This document shows positions 48,529-58,089 of a stretch of 64,000 nt of DNA, piece after piece (positions within the stretch are counted from its first letter, which is position 1; each line of letters starts with the position of its first letter). The notes under the pieces were generated by a model. That model was not told the DNA's origin and did no database searches. It worked only from the letters and a program-made list of their open reading frames with translations. The stretch spans positions 256,790,229 through 256,854,228 of the forward strand of contig CM051459.1 of NCBI GenBank assembly GCA_028095005.1. The letters run 5' to 3'. Made by a program: the position numbers and the translations under genes. The DNA is from Rhynchospora pubera (lineage: Eukaryota; Streptophyta; Magnoliopsida; Poales; Cyperaceae).

Positions 48529-49413
48529 CAGGGGCGGAACCAGGGGTGGCGGACGTGTGCCCGACACACGACAAATTTGCAAAATTTATTGGGGAGCTTA
48601 TAGCTGGACCTGCGTCAAAATTGAAGTAAATTGTCTAGAGCCCATGCCAAATACTAGAGCAGTAGAGTCCATATCTCTCAGAGTAAACACTCAGAGACAA
48701 AGAATACCTAATTTTCTCCCAATTTCCAAATCCTCTCCCATTCTCTCTTACGCAAATCCATCTCTCTGACTCTCTCTGTCTCTCGGCTCGGAAGTTAGGA
48801 GTTGGGAGGCCGCAGACAACACCGCAACGAATTCCACGACCGCGACAGGCAACATCGCAGCAGCTACGCTATTTTTCACACCTCATCGCTCATTCTTTTT
48901 GGTAAGTAGTGATTTGAGATTTGAGAAGTCAGTATTTAAAATTTGTTATCCAAGTTTTTTAATTTTAAGCAGCTTGAAGTGAGCATCATAGTTGACTCCT
49001 TTATGGCTTTATTTGAATTTAAACAGTGGAATCACTACTAATTTAAGTTAATCACTGTTTATTTAATTTGGAGGCTTCATATTATTGTCGATCACTTGAA
49101 GCTTGAAGGGTTTTTAAAAAGGCAGTGAAAAATCAGTCACCAAAAGTATTTTTATTACTGATACATCAATACACATTTAGTAATTTTGTTGTTACTGGCA
49201 GTGAGACACATGATTACAAGAAGATATGAGCCCATCTAAGAAGCTTCTCGTTGCAGTTATGCAAGTCTATTTGTCCTCAAAATTTTCTAAGCAGGTAGTT
49301 TTCTTGTTTAGAATAGAATTTTATAAAATTTTGTTATGGTAAATTGCTAACTAAATTTTATCATGAATTTGGCCTGTCGGTCCACCTTATGTTGGAATTC
49401 TATTCCGCCCCTG
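48529..49413. mobile_element. about 885-bp non-autonomous hAT-like element
   Basis: CAGGGGCGGAACC at the left and TTCCGCCCCTG at the right form inverted ends of the same type as the MITE at 15918. Direct flanks share ATTATC (48523-48528, 49414-49419). If the right end is set two bases earlier, an 8-bp flank matches at 7 of 8 positions. No transposase coding was recognised. Confidence 0.75.
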
Positions 49414-49584
49414 ATTATCCATGGATTAAGGCAGAATTTTCCCACGAGCAACACGTATGACGCCATTATCTTACTCGTCTTCTTGCCAAAAGAAAGGTTC
49501 ATTATATTTTTACATTTCAATTAACAGACCATAGAAGCCACCTAAGATGGTTCATTAGTTAAAAAATAACAATAACAACAACAA

Positions 49585-49585
49585 C

Positions 49586-49617
<32 letters not shown>
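49585..49617 (+). repeat. (AAT)n microsatellite
   Basis: About eleven AAT/ATA units, preceded by a short AAC run. Confidence 0.95.
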
Positions 49618-49619
<2 letters not shown>

Positions 49620-51245
49620 CAGAATTTAGATCATTCGCAGGCCTAGAATATAAGACACTAAAAAAAATAACAAAACAAAATGGCTTCCTTGGAAATTGGT
49701 GGATATTAAAGAGGTAGAAAGAAATTCGCGAATTTTATTATTTGGCAATTTTTATGTTGTTTATGTTTTCTATAATTTTGGTTTTGGACAACGCATTGGA
49801 AACGAACACTTCCCTCGTTCCACACGTGGCACCGACTACCGACGTACGCTCTCTCAGTTCTTATCTATTTGTGTTTGGATATGCCGAAAATAGGAAATAG
49901 AAATAAAGAATTTCAATTTGCGTGTTTATTTTTATTCTTGTACAACGCAAACAATACAAGAGTAAGGAATAAGGATCTTTATTCCTATACTAACAAAACC
50001 ATAGTATAAAAATAAAGAATAAGAATAAGCACGTAAATCAAAATTTTTTATTCATATTCTCTATTCCCGACTTATTCCGTTGCATCCAAACAAACTGATT
50101 CATTTTCTCCATAAAGCGGATTAGTACGAACTAAACTGTGCAGTATTTTGTGCAGCGAGTATAGCCGGCACCGAACAAAATGATTCAACCAAACACAAAG
50201 ATATGTTGAACTTAGAAAATCAAAATATCATTTACGCAAGCATTTATATGAACATCGCATTAGAAGGAAGCAAAAGGAAGACTAAATCTTCTTTATTTTC
50301 TTATTTATTAGCTTTTGGATTTTTTTTAGTTTATCTAACCAGTACCAATTATTTACTTACGCCGCTAATATGTAAATACCAATTCATTTAATAATTAGCA
50401 AAACAAGCATTTATTTTGGTTACCCGGAACTATTTTACTATTGTTTTGTACAATAGTAATGTACATTCTGATTGACCAGCTTTTTTTTTAAAAAAAATAG
50501 ATTATATGTCATTTTAACAAGTACATGTCATTTAATTTCGGAAATTAGGATAGTTGCATTTTCACACTAATTAAAGAAGATATGTAGATATAACTCCTCT
50601 TCCTCTATAATAATAATATACCAACTTACCATGGTAGGTACAAGACTCATTGATTAAAAAAAATATATTTTCCACACTCTTAATTAAAAAAATTTGTAGC
50701 AATAAAAAGCTATCAAATAAATATGCTCTGTTCACGTGAGATATCGGCAAGAACACAATACCAATTATATTAAAAACATAATATATCAAGATGTAATCTG
50801 AAATGTTTGAATAGTATCACTTTTTTATTCAGCAACACCCCGACTCGTTTCATCTTTTTGCAACAAGGTTCAAAGAAATTCGCAGCAACAAAAACTGGTG
50901 ATTATTAATAAAAAATAAAGATTAATCAAGTCGCGGAGCATTTCGCAATCCGGCAAAAAGAATCTGGTACCTCTTTGCAAACATACGAGATATTATTTCC
51001 ACAGAATCCATATCCTGAACCAAAGTTCTGGATGCATACTACGAAATGCACAGATCGTTGAGATTCGTGTCATTAAAAAAATCAAACAAACCAAACTTGA
51101 ACCACAAATCCACAATACTCTTCAGTCGGCATCCCCCTTCCAAGCATCCAATCACAATCAATTTTTAACACAGTCGCAAACAGTGAAACTGAGAGATACA
51201 GAGAGAGAGAAGGGATAAGCACCAAAACTTAAACACTGAGAAAGC
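49620..51245. other. intergenic region upstream of the EF-hand gene
   Basis: No gene seen. The last few hundred bases should contain the promoter and 5' UTR of the gene at 51246; a GAGAGA run occurs near 51190-51210. Confidence 0.4.
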
Positions 51246-51792
51246 ATGGGAGTAGTGATCCTAGATGGCTCCACCGTGAGATCCTTTGTGGCAGACGAGG
51301 CGGCGTTCGCGCGTGGGGTTGACGAGCGCTTTGCGGCGCTGGATCTGAACGGCGACGGTGTGCTCTCGCGCGCCGAGCTCCGTCGCGCGCTGGAAACCTT
51401 TCGTCTCTTCGAGACGCACTTCGGCGCTGACGTCATCACTCCTCCTGCTGAGGTGTCGGCTCTCTACGACTCTATCTTCGAGCAGTTCGACACTGATCAT
51501 AGCGGCACCATTGACAGGTTCCGTTCGTTCCCTCAATTAACGAATAAATTAATTAACACTTTTATAATTATGAAATTTTAAGAAGGGTTTTGTCAGTTGT
51601 CGAGGGAATCGATTAATTTTGTTTTATATCAGGAATGAATTTAGAGAGGAGATGAAGAGGATTATGCTGGCGATTGCAGATGGATTGGGGTCGTCGCCGG
51701 TGCAAATGGTGGTGGAGGATCAGGATAGCTTGTTGCAGAAAGCAGTTGATCTCGAGGCCGAGAAGCTTGCCGGGCCCACTGGCAGTGGATGA
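51246..51792 (+). CDS. EF-hand calcium-binding protein, 2 exons
   Basis: A small calcium sensor of 143 residues. Exon 1 (51246-51517) ends ATTGACAG before GTTCCG. Exon 2 (51633-51792) starts after ATATCAG; the phase is 2 and the sum is 432 nt. EF-hand 1 is DLNGDGVLSRAE (about residues 33-44). EF-hand 2 is DTDHSGTIDRNE (about 81-92), and its loop is completed only after splicing, which supports the junction. The N-terminus GVVILDGSTVRSF and the C-terminal AVDLEAEKLAG match a group of unnamed plant EF-hand proteins. The ATG at 51246 (MGVV) could allow N-myristoylation of Gly2, which is an inference. Exon 1 is markedly GC-rich compared with its surroundings. Confidence 0.9.
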
Positions 51793-51910
51793 GGAGGATG
51801 TGAAAGGTTAATCAAGGATTACTGGATTAGTGTTTCATTTTCCTGTTTCTTTGTTTGGAAAATTTAGTTTTGTATGGTTCCGTCTTTGTATAGCCGTGCT
51901 GTTATGAGGA

Positions 51911-51920
51911 AATAAATAAA
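51911..51920 (+). terminator. polyadenylation signal of the EF-hand gene
   Basis: Overlapping AATAAATAAA about 120 bp after the stop codon. Confidence 0.6.
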
Positions 51921-52104
51921 GATTATAATGCAGCCGTCCTTGTAAAATTTAAGTCAGAGAGGAGATAATTGTGGAACAGGAGAGTGGCTTCTCTGGCTGG
52001 ACAGTCGATTTTTGAAGGGAACATGTTTGAAATGCCATCCACCACAGACGGGAAATAATGATGTTTTATTTGCGTTTTATTGATTGATGATGTTTTATGA
52101 AGTA

Positions 52105-52134
52105 CTAGCATAAGCGCCCACCTAACGTGTGGGC
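52105..52134 (-). mobile_element. Helitron 3' terminus, minus strand
   Basis: On the minus strand a perfect 6-bp hairpin, GCCCAC..GTGGGC (52134-52116), is followed by 7 nt and CTAG ending at 52105, then T. The geometry fits a Helitron 3' end exactly. The element extends toward higher coordinates; its 5' end was not found. Confidence 0.75.
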
Positions 52135-52648
52135 AATTTTTATTGGATAAAAATATTATTATTTTTAAAAAGATACAAAATGCAAATTTATATACATATG
52201 GAAAAAAAATAATTTGATGATCCTATTCAGATTTTTTTTTTTATGAGTCTGATCGTTTAATATTGATAAAGATTAAAGAAAGAGTTTCCTCTAAATTTTA
52301 AGTAAGATATGTTTCTACATACTGTCTGGTTTGGTTACCACATTGTTATTGTTTATTTGGGTACAAAACTACAAATTGTTTCTAAAAGGAAATGCATCAT
52401 TCACACTCTTATAATTACATGGTCTCTACGATACAATATTGTAAATCAGGATAGCACTATCTTAAGAACTTGATTCCCGATTAACCCAGAGCATGAATTT
52501 TTTTTATTTTTTATCTATATAATTTTTAATATTTGCTGGTTCTAATTGACATCCGAATTTGAGTTAAACTTACAAATATGTACTCGTAAATTGAAGAAGA
52601 TATTGAATAGGAAATGTTTCCTTTGTTATGAATCATATATATATATAT

Positions 52649-53146
52649 GAGCAAGGTTCCGGTACCACATTTCTTTGGTGTCACGAATGCCACACTTTAC
52701 CTTTTTATTTTAAATTTAAAAAATTTGAAATATAATCATCCGATCCAAACCGTTGATCTTGTTCATTTTATTGACGGATGCGTTGTTCTAAAATTTCATA
52801 ATTTTTAAAGTTTATTTGATGCTTGATCAAGAAGTTGAAAAATGGACATATTAGAATTAATCTATTTTAGTTATTTTGATCCGTTCATTTTTTACCTTTT
52901 GGTCAAGCATCAAATAAACTTCAAAAATTATAAAATTTTATGACAATGCATCCGTCGTTAAAATGAACAAGATAAACGGTTTGGATGAGAAGATCCATTT
53001 CTATACGCGCCTACTCTCTTCTTTCTCTTAAGCACAGTCCAAAGCAGCCAGTGGCGTTGACAATTATATTTTAAATTTTCAAATTTTAAATAAAAAAATA
53101 AAGTGTGGCATTTGTGGCAAAAAAATGTGGCACCGGAACCTTGCTC
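52649..53146. mobile_element. about 500-bp foldback element, related core to that at 45126
   Basis: The ends GAGCAAGGTTCCGGTACCAC and GTGGCACCGGAACCTTGCTC are inverted, and the arms continue inward through AATGCCACACTTTA and the ccaaaccgttgatcttgttc block. That block also forms part of the arms at 45126-45561, though the outer ends differ. (TA)n sequence on both flanks hides the target duplication. An insertion-like stretch (about 53000-53050) makes the right arm longer. Confidence 0.8.
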
Positions 53147-53149
53147 TCT

Positions 53150-54063
53150 CTCTATATATATATAGAAGATCTTCTTTGGTCCTAATAATTAATTTTTCCA
53201 CGTGAATATCGGTACCAAAGAAGATATCAAAGGGAATTGTATAAAAGGATATCAATCTGAACAAAAAGGGATGCTGGCGAAAAAGTTTAAACAACAAATA
53301 AATTTACGAACACTGGGATTCGAACCCTCGCGCTGTAGAATATCGAGCGATGCGACTTCACTCCCTGTGTTAACTCTAAACGAAAAGTTTAAACCTTTTA
53401 CCACGTTATTAAATCTACACCACTGATCTAATCAAATCATAAAAATAAACGGTCCATATTACATTGAGTAAACATTTGTTTGCTCCTTTCTGTTCAAATT
53501 TTGGATAGACCTTTAGACTGGTGCTTTTATAAGTAGTAAAGATAAACGTTCTCCCCCCCCTCCCCCTTTTTTCCCCAGAATTGAATGAATCTGATTGCGG
53601 GAAAAAGGAAATTGTATTTATTCCTTTTGAAACTGGTGTTTCAATAAAGGTACGTACGAGTATAGGTAGGTTGGAGTGGAGTATAAATCTCCTTTTCAAA
53701 CATAGAAAAAAATTGATAATTAAGGATACAAATGCACAAGCCTGTGCTATTGTCTCATACAAATTGGATGACTACATCAGTACACACAAAAACTTAAAAT
53801 ACGTGTAAATGACAAAGGCATGCTGAGTATAATCTTATCACGTGTTTTTGAGTGACTATCAACACAAATTGTATTTTTTTGAGGGTCACTATCAGTACAA
53901 ATTATAATAATTTCAGATATCTATAAGATGAAAATAATGCGTTCTAAACAAATACAATGCTCTTTTTTAGGAAAGAACTTCGACCAAATAGGAGATGACA
54001 TTTTTTATTGCATAACATTTTGATATAATTGACAGTCTATTCACTGCATGAGCAAAAATTTAT
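53150..54063. other. intergenic stretch
   Basis: No gene seen. A GGGTTCGAATCCC-like motif on the minus strand near 53315 looks like a tRNA B box, but no cloverleaf could be drawn around it. Confidence 0.4.
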
Positions 54064-54160
54064 GGGATAATTTTGTTTGTGCCACTCAAAACTGGTGAAA
54101 TTATGGAATTGTCACCTGATTTTTCAAGTTTGTGATTTTGCCACCCAAAATTATGGTCAC
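54064..54160 (+). repeat. left arm of an inverted repeat flanking the viral insert
   Basis: GGGATAATTTTGTTTGTGCC at 54064 and following about 90 bp match, at roughly two thirds of positions, the reverse complement of 61510-61606. The GGGAWAATT start and length fit a Mutator-like TIR. A 9-bp target duplication was not recognised. Confidence 0.55.
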
Positions 54161-54499
54161 CTTTGTGTTTTTGCCACTTTGGATAGAATTTTTTGCTATA
54201 TGTACCCAATTTATGCACCCATATTATTAATTAGTCTTCTTTTGTTCTACTAATTTTAGGTTGGTATATTTTAGTTATAACCTCACATCATCGTGTTAAC
54301 CCGCGATCTTCCCTCTTTTCCTAGGTACTGTACGGCAGGATGATTCTTTTGGTTCCTTAAAAATTCCAACCTTAAATTAGTGTTTTCTAGTTGACCATAT
54401 TTGAACATTTTTCTTATTAGTTTGGTATAATCTCACCCTTGAAACCTACCTAGAATAATTAGAAAATTAGAAAGCCATGATATTAAGAAAACAAACCTC

Positions 54500-54511
54500 G
54501 CTCTGATACCA
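54500..54511 (-). promoter_or_regulatory. viral tRNA-Met primer binding site
   Basis: TGGTATCAGAGC on the minus strand, downstream of the viral TATA box and polyadenylation signal, as expected for the minus-strand primer site that marks position 1 of badnavirus genomes. Confidence 0.85.
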
Positions 54512-54601
54512 GAATGAAATAGTTGAAATCGGATCGACTTTGAAACTTCTGATTACTAATGAATACTGGTTCCAAAGTTTTGAGAGGAAATTGAGGAATT
54601 T

Positions 54602-54607
54602 TATTGA
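54602..54607 (-). terminator. viral polyadenylation signal
   Basis: AATAAA on the minus strand, about 80 bp after the TATA box, the usual place for a pararetrovirus whose RNA is terminally redundant. Confidence 0.6.
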
Positions 54608-54682
54608 TATCTGGCAAATGATACAAGAGAAGGGTGATTACTTGGTGTTGGATGTGTGTCCTGCCAAGTGAAACACCATATG

Positions 54683-54690
54683 CTTATATA
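54683..54690 (-). promoter_or_regulatory. viral TATA box
   Basis: TATATAAG on the minus strand in the intergenic region of the virus. It lies between the last viral ORF and the primer site. Confidence 0.75.
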
Positions 54691-54949
54691 GCCTAAGGGA
54701 CTCTTCCTTTGATGCTCAATAATTGAGTGCGGGTACGCTGTTTGGGCCCCATCGTCCATCTCAATTAGTGGCATTTACAGGTGGAATTTGTCCTTACACA
54801 CACTAGTGGGCATCAATAGTACAATAATTGCCCGACAAAATAAAAAGAGATTCCTGCACCAATAAAGTAGGCTAATAATGACACGACCTACCTTGAGTGG
54901 TACCGAAAGTTAATACAATAATGTGATTCTCATATGATGGTGGGACTCA

Positions 54950-55378
54950 CTAATAGTAATGGCCTTGCTGGATCAATTGTATCTTTTGGTGAATTCTTAA
55001 CAGCTCATCAATGTTATGATTAACTGGTTCTAGTGCACTGCTAGCCCAGTTGTCTTTGGAGGCACTTTGTTCAAGCCGAATCTTTTGAAGATAGCTCAAT
55101 GTTATGAGTTTTTCAACCTCTTTCATGATTTTCTGTATTTGCTCATCGTGTATTTCCTTAAGTCTAAGCTTCATGGCTCCTTCCCAATGAAAAGATCTTG
55201 GATAAACTGTTATTAAATCACCAGTGATCACTTCATAATCCTGAAGTGAGTCTGTCTCTTCTCCTAAAGTTGCCCATCTTTCGGCTTGCTGGAAAGCTTG
55301 CCTACGTCCTGGTCTAAACCCAGTTGTTGAGCTTCCTTCATGGATTCTCATTAAATCTCGCAAATGATCAAGCACCAT
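54950..55378 (-). CDS. unassigned ORF downstream of viral RNase H (142 aa)
   Basis: Function not recognised. The predicted protein is charged and helix-rich. Its C-terminal half (about residues 70-135) is Leu/Ile/Lys/Glu-rich and may form a coiled coil (IMKEVEKLITLSYLQKIRLE). No zinc motif, signal peptide or membrane segment is visible. It lies about 150 bp after the RNase H frame and before the viral TATA box, on the same strand. That is the ORF4 position, which typical three-ORF badnaviruses do not have; tungroviruses and a few badnaviruses carry an extra ORF there. The frame is intact, unlike ORF3. It could also be host or chance sequence. Confidence 0.5.
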   Translation of the reverse strand: MVLDHLRDLMRIHEGSSTTGFRPGRRQAFQQAERWATLGEETDSLQDYEVITGDLITVYPRSFHWEGAMKLRLKEIHDEQIQKIMKEVEKLITLSYLQKIRLEQSASKDNWASSALEPVNHNIDELLRIHQKIQLIQQGHYY

Positions 55379-55530
55379 CTCCTGAAAATAAAATTTTGCA
55401 AAATTACATATAAAACATAAATAAATTTTCTAAAAATGTCAGCAGTTTTCCGTAGATTACTGCCAGACGGGTCCTTAGATACAATGGTTATGGTGGGTTT
55501 TTCCAGCGGTCCACCATGCCCGCTTTCGCT

Positions 55531-56211
55531 CTAGAGGTTTTGAAAGAAAGATCTTTCATCTAACATATTATCAATATGCCCGACAATTATTGCTAGATGA
55601 TTGATTATTTCCTCAGGAGCGTCCTTTGTTTCTTCGAGCACCTTTTCCAAATCGGCTAATTGTTCGTTAACAAAATAACAATTTTCGGTCTTCGCCATAT
55701 TTGCTGTTAATCGTGATAGCGAATCAGCCAATACATTCATTTTGCCATCAATATGCTCGAAATTTACTTGCACTCCCGTTCCTGTAACAAAATCAACAAA
55801 ATTAATCCATCGAACTCTTGAAGGTTTGTTTTGTGCTGACTTGTTATAGAAACTGATTATGGCCTGGCAATCAGTTCTGAGAGTGATCTCCTTTTGATCC
55901 AGGTAGTGAATCTTGAGTGCCTTCATTGTTTCCATGCAAGCATAGATTTCTGCATCTATTGTGGATTTAATCACTGGAAATTTCTCACTTGCATACGCAC
56001 AAACTTTCTCCGTGTTTCGGGGGTCATGTTTCGCTTTCTTCCATTTGCATACTCCGCCCCACCCTTCCATGCATCCGTCTGTTTCAAGGATGATGTAGGA
56101 TCCTTCCGGAGGAAGCTCGAGATCTGGGAGTTGCTGCACCGCTTGTTTGACCTTTCTGATGATCTCATAATCTGAGTTTTTGAGCCTTTTATCACCGTGT
56201 TCGCTTGTTTT
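55531..56211 (-). pseudogene. viral ORF3 part 3: RNase H domain
   Basis: This is the C-terminal part of the viral polyprotein, degrading RNA in the RNA-DNA hybrid. It is in the same frame as part 2, just after an in-frame TAA at 56212-56214, so it has no start of its own; 56139 is a GTG, not an initiation site. RNase H acidic motifs are visible in order: ETDG, DAEIYACMET, RTDCQA and NVLADSLSRL. It ends at a TAA or other stop at 55531, near where badnavirus polyproteins normally end. Confidence 0.88.
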
Positions 56212-58086
56212 TTAGTATAATGGCCCAAGTAATGTTCTCAATTTTGGTATGTATGATCTGGCGTAGTTGAGGATGCCAAGCCATGATCTCATACCAGCCT
56301 TCTCCTTCAATTTTTCTTCATCAAAAGAAATGATCTTCTTGATTATATGCGGCTGAAGTTTGATTTTTCTGTTCCCAATAACTGCACCCAGAAATTCGAT
56401 TTCCTGTACAACTATTTTCATTTTAGTTGGGGAGAGTACAAGCCCCCATTTCTCACAAATTGTCAGCATAGCCTCCAAGTGTTTGGCATGCTGTTTTTCA
56501 TCTTCATGAAACACCAGTATATCATCGATGTAGACTGCTATGAAGTTTTCCGTTCCCCGGAAGCAGTCGTCCATCTTTCTTTGAAAAATTGCTGGTGCAT
56601 TTTTCAACCCGAATGGCATAACTAGCCATTCATACAAGCCATTTGGAACGACAAAAGTCGTCCACTCAACCGATTCAGGATCCATTGCCACCTGATGGAA
56701 CCCACTTTTTAAGTCGAATTTTGAATAAATCCGACTGTTGCCGACTTTCTTAAGGATGGTATTAATTCTTGGCAAACTATATTGGTCTTTGTGGGTATTA
56801 TCATTGAGGGTGCGGTAATTAAATACCATACGCTCCTTGCCTTTGATTTCAACACCAGTCTTTGGATCTATTGATGTACCTGAGTTTATCATCATTGCCA
56901 TGGTTCTGTGTCGGCTCTTACTGGGTCGTATCACTCCAATCTTGAGTAGCGCCTGAACATGCTTGTCAAATTGCTCTTTCATTGCTGGTGTGACATGTTT
57001 CAGGGGCTTGTCTTGGATTGTGATATCCGGGTTGATAATGTCTAACTTGCACTTAACCCGATTCTTTTCCCAGTGTTGGAGAGGATTTTCTCCAATATAC
57101 CCTTGTTCTCTTAATCTCTCCAAAAGGGGTCTGAACCTTTCCTTGAATTTCTGTGATTCTTCACCACAGGAGTATGCAGTGATTCTCTGAATCTCAAAAT
57201 ACTCTAGCTCAGACAGCTCTAGTTCTTCGATTGCTGCTGAAGCTGCCACCTCAGCGTCAACTTTTGTCGCGATTGTTGTAACATTTTTGTAAAATGTTAC
57301 CATTTGGCACTCAATCCTAAGCCCTCCTTGCATGGCACGGATGAAATTGCAACCAATCAGCATTTGGATCCCATCCCTCTGCTCCATTGGGAATGCATAG
57401 GTGAAAGGGATACAAAAACGGTTTTCCTCGATAGCCATCATTCCGCCTTTGAGTTTTTGGTTGGCTATTTGAGAAGAGTTAACCCCGTTGATTTGAATGG
57501 GGTACGCACTTGGTTCCAAAGCTTCTTTTGGAACTGCATTCTGGTCTACGCAGCAAACTGTTGCGCCAGTATCCAAAATTGCTTGGATTTTGAACTTCTC
57601 AACCCCTGGTATTTCCATTGACAGCTCAATATTATAGAGTCTGTTTAAGACTCTTTTCCCTTTTCTTGGATCCGGAACTTGGGTACTAATGTATTCGTTT
57701 CTATCTGTCAGCATCTTGATTACTACTTCATTTTGTTTCTGGATATAGTTTTCAATTGCTTCATCATCCGAATCAACTTCTTCAAGAATTGGCTTTTCTG
57801 GAGCTTTTCCTTTTGTTGGATCTCGCATTTCGTCCCGATCCTTTCCCATCTCCAATTCCTCAATTCTTTCCTTTAGCCTTTGATTTTCTGCTAAGAGGAA
57901 ATTTGTATACCCCATCAGCTCATTGATTAGGGTATCCTTGTTGTCACACTGGGGATTTGATTTTTGTATTGTTATCCTTCTTCCCAGGTTGAATCTTGAA
58001 CACATCGGGCAGACAGTCAAACGACATATACTGCAATGTGCTCTCATCCTTGGATTAGTCTGTTCTTTGCAAAACAGACACTTCAT
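56212..58086 (-). pseudogene. viral ORF3 part 2: second Cys motif, aspartic protease, reverse transcriptase
   Basis: 624 residues between two in-frame stops, in the same frame as parts 1 and 3. Residues 3-29 hold the badnavirus-type Cys motif (C3, C6, C18, C21, C26, C29). The pepsin-like aspartic protease active site DTGAT is at 172-176. The RT domain occupies about 340-600, with VFNYRTLND, YSKFDLKSGFHQ, MPFGLKNAPA and the catalytic YIDD at 519-522. The ATG at 58086 is an internal Met of the original frame. All catalytic residues are present; only the terminating stops break it. Confidence 0.92.
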
Positions 58087-58089
58087 GAA

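Noticed and set aside
53300..53400. tRNA gene or SINE suggested by GGGTTCGAATCCC on the minus strand near 53315
   Set aside because: Only the B-box-like motif is convincing. No A box at the right distance and no acceptor stem could be paired.
54950..55378. The unassigned viral-side ORF being badnavirus ORF1
   Set aside because: ORF1 should lie upstream of ORF2, and this ORF lies downstream of RNase H and before the TATA box; the sequence also lacks anything I recognise from ORF1.
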